Positions 7,937-16,779 of a DNA stretch of 55,330 nucleotides are shown here, one piece after another. Under the pieces are notes generated by a model, which worked only from the letters and a program-made list of their open reading frames with translations, had not been told where the DNA came from and did no database searches. Made by a program: the position numbers and the translations under genes. How positions within the stretch are numbered: position 1 is the stretch's first letter; every line of letters starts with the position of its first letter. This DNA is from an uncultured Eubacteriales bacterium. Its GTDB lineage: Bacteria; Bacillota; Clostridia; Oscillospirales; Oscillospiraceae. The DNA is taken from contig ONNS01000019.1 in the NCBI GenBank assembly GCA_900319275.1, positions 1-55,330 on the forward strand. Reading direction: 5' to 3'.

Positions 7937-9199
7937 TTACTGCATGAGCTTCGCCATGTAGGAGGCGGCGTTGTCCGTCTTCACCATGTTGATGCAGAAG
8001 CCCTCATAGGCGTCGGGGTTGGCCAGGCGGTCGATGATGTTGCCCTCGGTCTGGCCGTCGCCCTTGACGTACTCGACATTCAGGTTCAGAACCTTGTCAT
8101 AGTTCTGCAGCTGGGGCAGATAGGTGGCATTCAGGAAGTTATCCGTGGAATTGAAGATGTCGAGCCAGACATTCTTCGCAGGCGCGTCCTCCTCGCTCAG
8201 CTGCTTGCTGAAGGCAGGGTTGGGGGCGGTGGCATCCAGGAAAGCCTCATAGTTCGCCGCGGTGACAGCGCCGTTGAGGGCGTAGAAGCAGCGGGTCGCT
8301 TCGTCATAGTAGAACAGGTCGTCGGACAGGACATTGCCGGCGGCGTCGGGGATGCTGATGCCGGTCATGATGTCCACGCCGTCGAGCGCGTTGCGCAGCG
8401 TGCGGAGCGTCAGATAAGCCTGCACGTCGGCGTTCTGGGAAATGGTGCCGCAGTAGCCGTCTGCGATGGCGGCGACAGCGTCGCTGTTGGCGTCATAGCC
8501 GAAGGTGGGAACACCGATCTCCTTGGACCAGGCGTTGAAGACAGCCATGCCCATGCCGTCGTTGTTGGAGACGACCACGTCAATCTGATCGCCGAAGGCG
8601 GCGCTCCAGGTGTTGATGGCGTTGCCGGCGGTGGGGGCGTCCCAAGTGGCGCCGGAGTTGTTCTTCATCTCCTGAGAGGCAAGCTCACGGACAACATATT
8701 CCTTGTCGCCGATGACGATGGAGCCGTCCTTCACGTTGGAGGCGGCACCGTCCAGGTTGGTGCCGATGGGAGTGGGATCAACGTCGTTGATGTCGCCGAC
8801 CTCGGTCTTGCCCTGGGCGCTGTCGGGAACAGCGGTGCCGAGAGCCAAACGCGCGCCGCGGGTACGGGCGATGGAGTCGTTGTGGCCGACGTCGCCGATG
8901 CAGAGCACGTAGCCGATAATGCCGTCGCCGTTGCGGTCAATCTCAGCGCCCTGGGCCTGCAGATAATCGACGATCATCTGGCCCTGCAGGACAGCGCCCT
9001 GCACAGCGTCGAAGCCGACATAGTAGGTATTTCCGTTGAAGGTCAGCGCGTCCATGTCCAGCTCGCCGGTCTGGCTGTTGGAAGGCTGGCGGTTGAACCA
9101 GATCACGGGTTTCTCGTAGTTGGGCGTATCGGCGAACGCTACACCGCTGAGCGCAACAACCATGACCATTGCCAGAAGCATTGCCAGAATCTTTTTCAT
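7937..9199 (-). CDS. mglB: Galactose/glucose-binding protein MglB
   Basis: This is the extracytoplasmic sugar-binding subunit that delivers galactose or glucose to MglAC. A signal peptide of about 23 residues (KK, hydrophobic core, then AFA before DTP) points to signal peptidase I cleavage; no lipobox is seen. The periplasmic-binding-protein-I fold shows features such as GIIGYVLCIGDVGHNDSIAR and VVSNNDGMGMAVFNAW. At 420 residues it is longer than E. coli MglB, as in other Firmicutes. It has a strong AAGGAGG site, is first in the operon and is followed by the intercistronic hairpin. The exact sugar is inferred. Confidence 0.92.
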   Translation of the reverse strand: MKKILAMLLAMVMVVALSGVAFADTPNYEKPVIWFNRQPSNSQTGELDMDALTFNGNTYYVGFDAVQGAVLQGQMIVDYLQAQGAEIDRNGDGIIGYVLCIGDVGHNDSIARTRGARLALGTAVPDSAQGKTEVGDINDVDPTPIGTNLDGAASNVKDGSIVIGDKEYVVRELASQEMKNNSGATWDAPTAGNAINTWSAAFGDQIDVVVSNNDGMGMAVFNAWSKEIGVPTFGYDANSDAVAAIADGYCGTISQNADVQAYLTLRTLRNALDGVDIMTGISIPDAAGNVLSDDLFYYDEATRCFYALNGAVTAANYEAFLDATAPNPAFSKQLSEEDAPAKNVWLDIFNSTDNFLNATYLPQLQNYDKVLNLNVEYVKGDGQTEGNIIDRLANPDAYEGFCINMVKTDNAASYMAKLMQ

Positions 9200-9263
9200 G
9201 TTTGTTCCTCCTTATGTTTTATACTGCGTTTTTCCGGCCGCTCTGCGGCCGGATTCTGGCTAT

Positions 9264-9292
9264 AATGTACAACCAAACCATAAAAAAGTCAA
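9264..9292 (-). promoter_or_regulatory. Sigma-A-type promoter of the mgl operon
   Basis: On the minus strand there is TTGACT, 17 bases, then TACATT, about 65 bases before mglB. A CCGGCCGC/GCGGCCGG hairpin (about 9234-9252) lies in the leader. Confidence 0.55.
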
Positions 9293-9391
9293 GGTTATTT
9301 TTTCTATTTTGACAAATATTTTTAAGGATTTTTATACTATTTTAATTATGCTTTTTGCGTGAAATACAGTCCCTCCGTCAGCAGAAAGACG

Positions 9392-9437
9392 CAAAAAATG
9401 TCGGCAGCCAAGGCGCTCCAGGGCGTCGGCTGCCGAC
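9392..9437 (-). terminator. Terminator of the zinc-ribbon PPIase gene
   Basis: On the minus strand the hairpin GTCGGCAGCC...GGCTGCCGAC is followed by ATTTTTTGC, about 20 bases after the stop of the isomerase gene. Confidence 0.8.
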
Positions 9438-9457
9438 TTGTCTGTTTTATACTATTC

Positions 9458-10849
9458 TCAGCCGATTTCGGTCTCGGTCAGATAGGCGAGAAGATCGGGC
9501 TTTTCAAAGCCTTCGACAAAGTCGACGCTCAGGTTGTCCATCCGCTCGTAGAGCTTCTCGGAGAAGTCCTTCGTGGCGAACAGGCCGCGCGCGGTCGCGG
9601 CGCCGCCGCTCGCGCTCATCAGCTCCGCGTCCGCCTCCAGCGGCAGGCGCAGAATGACGTGATAGCCGTAGCTCGACTGCACCGGCTCGGAGACCTCGTA
9701 GTCCCCGAGGGCTTTGGTGGCATCCTCAAACTCGCTGACCATGACGCCGGGGGTGAAGGTATAGCCGTTGGGATAGGCCGTCTTGCCGCTGTCCTCGTCG
9801 AGCTCGTCCTTGAGCTCGGCAAAGCGGGCGAGCAGCTCGTCCTTGTCCTCGATGGCGCGCAGCTCGTCGGCGATCGCCTGCGCCTTTTCGAGCTTTTCGG
9901 CGACAGCCTCTTCGCTCAGCGCCTCGCCGGTGGCGGGGTCGACCGTCATAAAGAGGATGTGATTGGCGCTCATATAGCCGCTCTCAAACATATACTTCAG
10001 GGCGTCCTCTTCGCTGACCTTCTCGGCGTTCTCGCCGTAGAGCGCGCGGTAGGTGTTGTTATAGAGATAATCCATGCTCACAAGACGCTCCATGATCGCG
10101 CGGGTCATATAGCGATCCTTGAGATAGCTGTCGATCTCCTCCTCGGTCGCGTCGTCACCGAGCGCGTCGGCAAAGGTCTTGGCCATTGTATCGGCCACGG
10201 CGCTCAGATCCTCTTCGGACAGTCCGGCGTCATTCTCCTCCGAGAGCTCCGTGATGGCGACCATCAGGCGCACATATTCCCCGGTGGAGCTCAGCGCATA
10301 GTCGGCAAAGGTCTCGTCGGGGTTTTCACTGTCGCCCCAGGGGTCGGACCAGGTGATGCTGCCGCCGTACATCGCCATCGTGGCGATATAGTTCTCGACG
10401 CTGTAGGCCTCGTTGGAGAGGAAATAGAAATATTCCTCCCAGAGGAGGTCCATGCCGCCGACCGTGGCAATGACCTCGTCGGCTTCGTGCGTCGCAAAAA
10501 GCTTTTCACGGTCGAGCGTCTGGATGATGATGGGCTCGGCGCTGGGCTCAGCCGCGGTCTCGCTCTGCGCGGCTTCTTCGGTATTCTCCGCGCTGTCGGC
10601 GCTCTCCGTCACGGTCGTGTCGATCGGGGCGGCGTTCTCCGTCGTCACAGTATTTTTCTGGCTGTTGAGATAGACGATGACGCCGATCAGCACCAGGCAG
10701 GCGACCGCCAGCACGGCGATAAGCACCTTCATGCCGTTCGACTTCGGCGCGCTCTCCACGGCGGTCTCCAGGGGCTTCTGGGCTCCGCAGCTGCTGCACA
10801 CGTCGCTCTCGTCGCCGTTGGAGGCCCCGCAGCTATTGCATTTCCACAT
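9458..10849 (-). CDS. Membrane-anchored peptidyl-prolyl isomerase (SurA/PrsA-like) with zinc ribbon
   Basis: This is probably an extracytoplasmic foldase. The N-terminus carries a cytoplasmic zinc ribbon with Cys4, Cys7, Cys18 and Cys21 (CNSCG...CSSCG). A single membrane span follows at about residues 40-62, then a Glu/Ala-rich linker. A SurA_N-like helical region (about 115-280) precedes a parvulin-type rotamase domain (about 290-400, starting SANHILFMTV and including SSYGYHVILRL). The ribosome site is AAGGA. PrsA proteins are lipoproteins, whereas this one is anchored by a span behind a zinc ribbon, an arrangement seen in Clostridia. Substrates are unknown. Confidence 0.85.
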   Translation of the reverse strand: MWKCNSCGASNGDESDVCSSCGAQKPLETAVESAPKSNGMKVLIAVLAVACLVLIGVIVYLNSQKNTVTTENAAPIDTTVTESADSAENTEEAAQSETAAEPSAEPIIIQTLDREKLFATHEADEVIATVGGMDLLWEEYFYFLSNEAYSVENYIATMAMYGGSITWSDPWGDSENPDETFADYALSSTGEYVRLMVAITELSEENDAGLSEEDLSAVADTMAKTFADALGDDATEEEIDSYLKDRYMTRAIMERLVSMDYLYNNTYRALYGENAEKVSEEDALKYMFESGYMSANHILFMTVDPATGEALSEEAVAEKLEKAQAIADELRAIEDKDELLARFAELKDELDEDSGKTAYPNGYTFTPGVMVSEFEDATKALGDYEVSEPVQSSYGYHVILRLPLEADAELMSASGGAATARGLFATKDFSEKLYERMDNLSVDFVEGFEKPDLLAYLTETEIG

Positions 10850-10885
10850 AATTGGTTCCTTCTTTCTTCAAGTATGAATGAATGC

Positions 10886-10914
10886 ACTATACGAATATCG
10901 GCTTTACTCAGCAA
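10886..10914 (-). promoter_or_regulatory. Sigma-A-type promoter of the PPIase gene
   Basis: Minus strand: TTGCTG, 17 bases, TATAGT, about 36 bases before the start codon. Confidence 0.55.
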
Positions 10915-10932
10915 TCTTTGGAACTCGGCAAT

Positions 10933-11096
10933 GGCTTCCCCTTGAGGGGAAGCTGTCGCGGCGCGTGTCCGTCCGCGCCGTGACTGATGAGGTGTCAGCG
11001 TTCGTTTTTCTGCGTTGCTTGATCGCAGCATACCACCTCATCCGTCATTCGGCTTGCGGGAGACGCCGAATGCCACCTTCCCCTCGAGGGGAAGGC
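10933..11096. repeat. MITE-like palindromic element with TTCCCCTNGAGGGGAA ends
   Basis: About 164 bases bounded by two self-complementary ends (GCTTCCCCTTGAGGGGAAGC and CCTTCCCCTCGAGGGGAAGG). Inside are further complementary segments (GATGAGGTG near the left against CACCTCATC near the right, and GGCGTC against GACGCC). It encodes nothing and lies between the PPIase and mfd genes. The layout is that of a non-autonomous miniature element; no transposase is nearby. The rest of the 300-base gap holds only the PPIase promoter. Confidence 0.7.
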
Positions 11097-11149
11097 TTTT
11101 CTGCCAAAAGCCATTACGCACAAGACTATATCACGCCGCCGTGCGTTTC

Positions 11150-14100
11150 TCAAGTCCCGGCAACGGAATTCACAGTTTTTTCACTCTGTCCCGCCCAGGC
11201 GCGGGCAAAGGCGCGGGCCTCGTCGATGACGCGCGCGCGGCTGCGGATGTGCAGACTGAGCGCGGGCTTGCTGCCCGCCTCGACGCGCAGGCGGCCCTTG
11301 TACTCGCTGCTCGCGTACAGGCGCGAGACCTTTTCCATGTCGAAGTTATTGACAACAAAATGGAGATACCCGGCCTTCTGGGTGATATCGGTGATGCCGG
11401 CCGCTCCGGCCTCGCCGCGCAGCAGCGCGACGTGGATCAGCGCGTTAACGCCCGGCGGCGGGTCGCCGAAGCGGTCGACGAGCTCGTCGGTCAGATCGTC
11501 GGCGTCGGACTCGGTGCGGATCAGCGCAATGCGGCGGTAGATGTCCATGCGCTGCTCGGACGAGGGGATGTAGCGCTCGGGGATATTGGCCGCGACAGCG
11601 AGGTCGGCCGAGCACTCGGCGCGCTGCGGCGCCGCCACGCCGCGCGCCTCGAGCACGGCTTCGCTCAGCAGCTTCATATACATATCATAGCCGACGTCGA
11701 TCATGTGGCCGGACTGCTCGGCGCCGAGCAGATTGCCCGCGCCGCGGATCTCAAGATCGCGCATGGCGATCTTGAAGCCCGAGCCGAACTGCGCAAAGTC
11801 GCGGATCGCGTTGAGGCGCTTTTCGGCGATCTCGGTCAGCACCTTGTCGCGCCGGAAGGTCAGATAGGCCGAGGCCCGGCGCGTCGAGCGGCCGACGCGG
11901 CCGCGGATCTGGTGCAGCTGCGCAAGGCCCATCTTGTCGGCGTCCTCGATGATCAGGGTGTTGACGTTCGGGATGTCGATGCCGGTCTCGATGATCGTGG
12001 TGCAGACGAGCACCTGGATCTCGCCGCTCGAGACGCTCTCCATGACGTTTGCAAGCATGGTCTTGTCCATCTGCCCGTGCGCCACGGCGATCGTCACGTC
12101 GCCGAGCTGCTCCTGGAGCTTGCGCGCGGTGCGCTCGATATCGTCGATGCGGTTGTGCAGGTAGTAGACCTGGCCGCCGCGCTGCAGCTCGCGCCGGATG
12201 GCGTCGGTGAGGATGCCCCAGTCGTGCTCCATGACGAAGGTCTGCACGGGCAGACGGTCCTCGGGCGGCTCCTCGATCGTGGACATATCGCGGATGCCGG
12301 ACATGGCCATGTTCAGCGTGCGGGGGATAGGCGTGGCCGAGAGCGTCAGCACGTCGACGCCGCGCGAGAGCTCCTTGATGTGCTCCTTGTGCGTCACGCC
12401 GAAGCGCTGCTCCTCGTCGACGACGAGCAATCCGAGATCCTTGAATTTTACATCCTTACTGAGCAGCCGGTGCGTGCCGATGACGAGGTCGATCTTGCCG
12501 GAGGCGAGCTCCGCGAGCGTCTTCGTGACCTGGCCGCCGGTGCGGAAGCGGCTGAGCACCGCGATATTCACCGGAAAACCGAAAAAGCGCTGCAGGGCGG
12601 TCTGGTAGTGCTGCTGCGCGAGCACGGTCGTCGGCACGAGGATCGCGGCCTGCTTGCCGTCGAGCACGCACTTCATCACGGCGCGCAGCGCGACCTCGGT
12701 CTTGCCGAAGCCCACGTCGCCGCAGAGCAGGCGATCCATCGGGACAGGGCTCTCCATGTCGCGCTTGATTTCATAGGTGCATTTGAGCTGATCATCGGTC
12801 TCGGTATAGCCAAAATTCTCTTCAAACTCGTTCTGCCACTCGCTGTCGGGCGAAAAGGCGTGGCCCGGCAGGCGCTGGCGCTCGGCATAGAGGGCGATCA
12901 GCTTTTTCGCCATGTCCTTGGCCGCGCTCTTGGCGCGCGAGCGGGTACGCGCCCACTCGGTGCCGCCGAGCTTCGAGAGCCGGACGACCTGCTCCTCGCC
13001 CGCCCCGGTGTACTTCGACACCATGTCGAGCTGGGTGGCCGGGACGTAGAGACTGTCGGTCCCGGCGTAGTTGATTTTGATATAGTCCTTCTCGAGCCCG
13101 TCGACGTTCATCTTGACGATGCCGGCGAAGCGGCCGATGCCGTGGTTTTCGTGCACGACGATGTCGCCGACCGAGAGATCGGCGTAGGACTCGAGCCGCG
13201 TCTGGCCCTTGGGCAGCGCCCGTCGGTGCTCCTTTTTTCCCTTGCGGCGGATCAGCTGCGCGTCGGTCAATATGGCGAGGCGGATGCCCGGATAGTCGAT
13301 GCCCGCCGAGATCGAACCGATGTAGATGCAGCACTCGCCCTCGCGCGGCAGCTTGTCGGGCGTTGCGCGGATCAGCGCCTTCAGGCCGTTGTTCCCGAAG
13401 AACTCCTGCAGCACCTTGGCGCGGCGCTCGTCGGCGGCGAGGACGGCCACACGGTAGCCCTGCTTGAGATAGAGCTCGACGTCGTCGGCAGCGGTTTGGG
13501 CCGAGCCCGCGTAGGACGGCAGCTGCCGCGCCTGCACGCTCAGCAGCGTCTTCGGCGGCAGGGGATTGCGCCCGACCGTGAAGGCGTCGGCCATGTAGAC
13601 CGGCAGATCCTCGAGGCGGCGCAGGAGCTCGTCAAACGAGAGCTGGAAGCTGTCCGGCGACATGGCGACCAGGCCGCGGCGGTTCATCTCCTGCACGTCC
13701 ATGGAGAGCTGCTTCTGATACTCCCTCGCGCGCTCGGCGCAGCGGTTGGGCTGGTCAAAGAGGACGATCGCGTCGGCGGGGATATAGTCTGCCCCGCTCG
13801 CCATCGGGTAGATGACCGGCAGATAGCGGTCGGCGTCGGAGAGCGTGCCGCCGTTCAAGAGCTTGTCGGCGTCGGCGCGCATCGTCTCGGCGAGCTTCTG
13901 CGCGCTCTCGCTCGTGCGGCGGCGGGCGTAGCGGTTGGCATAGTCCTCGACCAGTCGGCCGAGGCCCGCCGCGCCGCCCTCGCCGAGACTCGGCAGCGTC
14001 TCGGCCGCCGGGAGGATCGTGCAGCGCTCGATCGCCTCGGTGCGGCGCTGGCTCGAGATGTCGAAATGGCCCATCGAGTCGACCTCGTCGCCCCAGAACT

Positions 14101-14680
14101 CCACGCGCACAGGCTCATGCTCGGCCGGGGAGAAGAAGTCCAGAATGCCGCCGCGGCGGGAGAACTGGCTCGGGCCCTCGACCTGCTCGGTGCGCTGATA
14201 GCCGCAGCGCAGCAGTGCCGCCTCGACCTCCTCCATCGGATAGCTGCCGCGGCTGTCGAGCACGAAAGCGGCTTTTTCGAGCGTCTCGGGCGGCATCGTG
14301 CGCTGCAGCAGGCCCGAGACCGACGCCGCGGCCAGCCGCACGCGGCCGCTTCTCAGCCGGTGCAGCGCGGCGAGGCGCTTCTGCTCGCTCTGGTGCGAGA
14401 CGGCCTCGGCCGCGAAAAAGGTATAGTCGCGCATGCCGAGCGTTTCGACCTCCTCGCCGAGCATGGCGCGCAGGTCGTTGGCAAAATTCTCGGCCGCGGT
14501 GTCATCCGGGGAGATGACGAAGACCGGGCGGTCGAGCGTCTGGCAGAGCGCCGCGGCCAGGTTGGCCCGGTGCACCGCCGAAAGCCCGGAAACGAGCGCA
14601 GGAAGTCCTCCGCTCTCCAGCAGGGAGGGGAGGGCGGCAACTTCCTTATTTTCAAATATCTGTTGAATTAAAACGTTCAT
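11150..14680 (-). CDS. mfd: Transcription-repair coupling factor Mfd
   Basis: Mfd removes RNA polymerase stalled at DNA lesions and recruits UvrA. The 1176 residues are the normal full length. In order: a UvrB-like N-terminal module; the CarD-like RNA-polymerase-interaction domain (DLSVGDIVVHENHGIGRF, about 495-560); a RecG-like translocase with Walker A GDVGFGKTE, LLVVDEEQRFGV and the TRG region; and the C-terminal D7 domain. The promoter is at 14690-14718, inside the 3' end of the neighbouring RCC1 gene. Its first 61 codons and promoter are duplicated at 16183-16413. Confidence 0.98.
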   Translation of the reverse strand: MNVLIQQIFENKEVAALPSLLESGGLPALVSGLSAVHRANLAAALCQTLDRPVFVISPDDTAAENFANDLRAMLGEEVETLGMRDYTFFAAEAVSHQSEQKRLAALHRLRSGRVRLAAASVSGLLQRTMPPETLEKAAFVLDSRGSYPMEEVEAALLRCGYQRTEQVEGPSQFSRRGGILDFFSPAEHEPVRVEFWGDEVDSMGHFDISSQRRTEAIERCTILPAAETLPSLGEGGAAGLGRLVEDYANRYARRRTSESAQKLAETMRADADKLLNGGTLSDADRYLPVIYPMASGADYIPADAIVLFDQPNRCAERAREYQKQLSMDVQEMNRRGLVAMSPDSFQLSFDELLRRLEDLPVYMADAFTVGRNPLPPKTLLSVQARQLPSYAGSAQTAADDVELYLKQGYRVAVLAADERRAKVLQEFFGNNGLKALIRATPDKLPREGECCIYIGSISAGIDYPGIRLAILTDAQLIRRKGKKEHRRALPKGQTRLESYADLSVGDIVVHENHGIGRFAGIVKMNVDGLEKDYIKINYAGTDSLYVPATQLDMVSKYTGAGEEQVVRLSKLGGTEWARTRSRAKSAAKDMAKKLIALYAERQRLPGHAFSPDSEWQNEFEENFGYTETDDQLKCTYEIKRDMESPVPMDRLLCGDVGFGKTEVALRAVMKCVLDGKQAAILVPTTVLAQQHYQTALQRFFGFPVNIAVLSRFRTGGQVTKTLAELASGKIDLVIGTHRLLSKDVKFKDLGLLVVDEEQRFGVTHKEHIKELSRGVDVLTLSATPIPRTLNMAMSGIRDMSTIEEPPEDRLPVQTFVMEHDWGILTDAIRRELQRGGQVYYLHNRIDDIERTARKLQEQLGDVTIAVAHGQMDKTMLANVMESVSSGEIQVLVCTTIIETGIDIPNVNTLIIEDADKMGLAQLHQIRGRVGRSTRRASAYLTFRRDKVLTEIAEKRLNAIRDFAQFGSGFKIAMRDLEIRGAGNLLGAEQSGHMIDVGYDMYMKLLSEAVLEARGVAAPQRAECSADLAVAANIPERYIPSSEQRMDIYRRIALIRTESDADDLTDELVDRFGDPPPGVNALIHVALLRGEAGAAGITDITQKAGYLHFVVNNFDMEKVSRLYASSEYKGRLRVEAGSKPALSLHIRSRARVIDEARAFARAWAGQSEKTVNSVAGT

Positions 14681-14728
14681 ACGCGAGACAGTATAGCAGA
14701 TTCAACGCGCGTTCGCAATCGTTTTGTG
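14498..14728 (-). repeat. 231-bp direct repeat, copy 1 (genuine mfd promoter and 5' end)
   Basis: This matches 16183-16413 over its whole length without gaps, with about a dozen differences by eye. It includes the mfd promoter, ribosome site and first 61 codons, plus the last eight codons and stop of the RCC1 gene (HKTIANAR). The two copies flank a unique segment of about 1.45 kb. Confidence 0.95.
14690..14718 (-). promoter_or_regulatory. Sigma-A-type promoter of mfd
   Basis: Minus strand: TTGCGA, 17 bases, TATACT, 9 bases before the mfd ATG. This implies a very short or leaderless transcript. The -35 and part of the spacer lie inside the coding end of the RCC1 gene. Confidence 0.6.
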
Positions 14729-16162
14729 TCCGCCCGGCTGCAGGATGTCTGTCCATTCGGAAACCTGGCAGCGTCCGTCATATGCCATATCTGTGGAATT
14801 GGCTCCTGTTGCTACCACCGTGCCATCTGAACGCAGGCCGACTGTGTGTGCATTTCCGGCAGAAATGGCAACGATGTCAGTCCAGTCTGAGACGTTACGC
14901 TCGCCGTAGCCGTTCGATCCCACGGCCACAACAGTGCCGTCTGAGCGAAGGCCCACGGTAAACCCTTCGCCCGCAGAAATCGCAACGATATCCGTCCAAT
15001 CCGAAACGTTGCACTGACCGGATTGATTGGATCCCACGGCCACAACGGTGCCGTCCGACCGAAGACCGACGGTAAACCCATATCCCGCGGAGACGGCGAC
15101 GATATCCGACCATGCGGAGACCTCGCACTGACCGCTGTTGTTCGTTCCCAGGGCCACGACGGTGCCGTCCGAGCGAAGACCGACCGTATGATAGTAATTC
15201 GCAGAAACAGCGACGATGTCCGTCCACCCATATTCTTCAAGCTCACCGTCGACATACTGGCCATGGGCAATGACGGTACCGTCAGACCGCAGTCCGACAG
15301 TCTGGTGCTGATCGGCGGAGATGGCGACCATGTCCGTCCAATCGGAGACATCACATACCCCGAAGAAGTTTTCGCCCACAGCCACAACGGTGCCGTCCGA
15401 CCGAAGGCCGAGAGTGTGCTCCCAGCCGGTAGCGACCGAGATGATGCCCGTCCAGTCGGAGACATCCATCTGGTGTCTGTGGTTATTTCCCACAGCCACA
15501 ACACTTCCGTCATTCCGCACAGCTATGGTATGGAGAAATCCCGCGGCGATCGTCTGCTGGATCGATGAAAGCGCACGGGCGCGGATGAAGGAGTCTTTAT
15601 AATCGCCCAGCGCCTCAAAAGCAGCCTGTGCCTCCGCAAAGCTTCTGTCCGCGTACAGGGCAAGCGCCATGTTATACTGCGCATCCAAAGCAGCAAGCCT
15701 GCAGTTTTCCAATTGCTCTTCGCTGTCTCTGTAGCCCTCCAGGGCTGCAAAGGCGGTCATAGCCTCTTCATACCTTCCGTCCGTGTAAAGCGAAACTGCG
15801 CTGTTGTACTGCTTGTCCAACAGTGCAGCCTTACAGGACTCGATCCGCTCGGCGCTGTCCTTATAGCCCTCCAGCGCCGTAAAGGCATCCATGGCCTGCT
15901 CGTACTCCCCGGCAGCAAACAGCGCAGCTGCTGCCTCGTACTGCTCGTCTATCGCAGCTTCCGCGTTGACATCCTTCTGCTCCGCGCTGTCTTTCCCGTC
16001 GTCCGGCGTTTCCGCCGCGGTGACGGCTTCTTCAGGCATCTCCGTGACCGTCGGGTCAACCTCTTTGCTGTCCTTTTCAACAGGAAGCTGTGCTCTTGCC
16101 ACCAGCAGTCCAATCATGACCACGACTAACAGGGAAAACAAAACGGCAAGTCCTTTTTTCAT
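14702..16162 (-). CDS. Secreted/anchored RCC1-type seven-repeat propeller protein with TPR-like repeats
   Basis: Function unknown. An uncleaved-type signal anchor (about residues 4-22) and an acidic linker lead to three TPR-like helical repeats (about 72-200) ending in G-Y-K/R-D-S. Seven repeats of about 38 residues follow, of the form WTDIVAVSAG...HTVGLRSDGTVVAVG, with a last WTDI that could close the ring. This matches RCC1/BLIP-II-type seven-bladed propellers. The start codon overlaps the stop of the duplicated mfd fragment (ATGA) behind a GGAGG site. The last eight residues come from the mfd-upstream direct repeat. It is a paralogue of the protein at 17565-19403. A role in surface or protein binding is only a guess. 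Confidence 0.88.
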   Translation of the reverse strand: MKKGLAVLFSLLVVVMIGLLVARAQLPVEKDSKEVDPTVTEMPEEAVTAAETPDDGKDSAEQKDVNAEAAIDEQYEAAAALFAAGEYEQAMDAFTALEGYKDSAERIESCKAALLDKQYNSAVSLYTDGRYEEAMTAFAALEGYRDSEEQLENCRLAALDAQYNMALALYADRSFAEAQAAFEALGDYKDSFIRARALSSIQQTIAAGFLHTIAVRNDGSVVAVGNNHRHQMDVSDWTGIISVATGWEHTLGLRSDGTVVAVGENFFGVCDVSDWTDMVAISADQHQTVGLRSDGTVIAHGQYVDGELEEYGWTDIVAVSANYYHTVGLRSDGTVVALGTNNSGQCEVSAWSDIVAVSAGYGFTVGLRSDGTVVAVGSNQSGQCNVSDWTDIVAISAGEGFTVGLRSDGTVVAVGSNGYGERNVSDWTDIVAISAGNAHTVGLRSDGTVVATGANSTDMAYDGRCQVSEWTDILQPGGHKTIANAR

Positions 16163-16365
16163 TTTCTTCCTCCTATTTCAGGGGTGTCGTCCGGGGAGAT
16201 GACAAAGACCGGGCGGTCGAGCGTCTGGCAGAGCGCCGCGGCCAGGTTGGCCAGGTGCACCGCCGAAAGCCCGGAGACGAGCGCGGGAAGTCCTCCGCTC
16301 TCCAGCAGCGAGGGGAGGGCGGCGACTTCCTTGTTTTCAAATATCTGTTGGATCAAAACGTTCAT
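16159..16365 (-). pseudogene. Duplicated mfd N-terminal fragment (68 codons) upstream of the RCC1 gene
   Basis: Residues 1-61 repeat the Mfd N-terminus (MNVLIQQIFENKEVAALP...) with one clear change (Arg to Leu at about position 38). The frame then runs into unrelated codons (PEIGGRK) and stops within the start codon of the RCC1 gene. Its start, promoter and spacing are kept, so it could still be translated as a leader peptide coupled to the RCC1 protein. Most differences from mfd are silent. Confidence 0.9.
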
Positions 16366-16413
16366 ACGCGAAACCGTATAGCAGATTCAACGCGCGTTCG
16401 CAATCGTTTTGTG
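16183..16413 (-). repeat. 231-bp direct repeat, copy 2 (mfd 5' duplication)
   Basis: Same length and orientation as 14498-14728, with about 95 percent identity by eye. It ends abruptly at GTTTTGTG on one side and at GGTGTC on the other. Confidence 0.95.
16375..16403 (-). promoter_or_regulatory. Captured copy of the mfd promoter, now upstream of the RCC1 gene
   Basis: Minus strand: TTGCGA, 17 bases, TATACG. The -35 is identical to mfd; the last -10 base differs (T to G), which would weaken it. Confidence 0.5.
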
Positions 16414-16455
16414 GAGGAACAGTCCACAGCTTCATGTGAACTTTTATGGAACACC

Positions 16456-16485
16456 TTGATTAAACGCACCTGATTGTGGTATCTT
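16456..16485 (+). promoter_or_regulatory. Probable promoter of the toxin-antitoxin-type pair
   Basis: TTGATT, 18 bases, TATCTT, followed by AT-rich bases, about 40 bases before the first start codon. Confidence 0.4.
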
Positions 16486-16524
16486 ATAAACGTAAGCATA
16501 AGGTGACATGAGAGGAGGATCATT

Positions 16525-16779
16525 ATGTGTCAGGTATTCGTTGATATACCAAACGAGGTGCTGTATGATACGCACATGAGCGCCACGGATGCAGCGGCCT
16601 TTGTAAAGCAGATGGTCGCTCTTGGATACTACACACACAACAATGTATCCATCGGATACTGCGCAAAAATCGCCGGGATGACAGAAGAAGAGTTCATCAC
16701 ATTTTTGGGGCAGAATCGAGTCAGCATCTTCCAGTTTGAAGACGAGGCAGAACTTGCAAGGGATTATGCCAATGCGTAA
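16525..16779 (+). CDS. UPF0175 family protein, putative antitoxin
   Basis: The 84-residue protein resembles the small UPF0175 family, often paired with DUF3368 PIN-domain proteins. The central part (YGYCAKIAGMTEEEFITFLGQ-like, about residues 48-70) looks like the family's helix-turn-helix-like segment. It has a strong AGGAGG site 7 bases before the ATG. Its last codons overlap the next gene by 8 bases, so the two are probably translationally coupled. The antitoxin role is inferred from the pairing. Confidence 0.75.
   Translation: MCQVFVDIPNEVLYDTHMSATDAAAFVKQMVALGYYTHNNVSIGYCAKIAGMTEEEFITFLGQNRVSIFQFEDEAELARDYANA

Noticed and set aside
9261..9266. TATAAT on the plus strand upstream of mglB
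   Set aside because: No -35 at proper distance and no plus-strand gene follows; it overlaps the minus-strand mgl promoter.
11015..14671. Open frame of more than 1,200 codons on the plus strand opposite mfd
   Set aside because: It mirrors the codon positions of mfd on the opposite strand in GC-rich DNA, has low-complexity Arg/Ala/Asp/Val-rich composition and no recognisable domain; mfd is certain.
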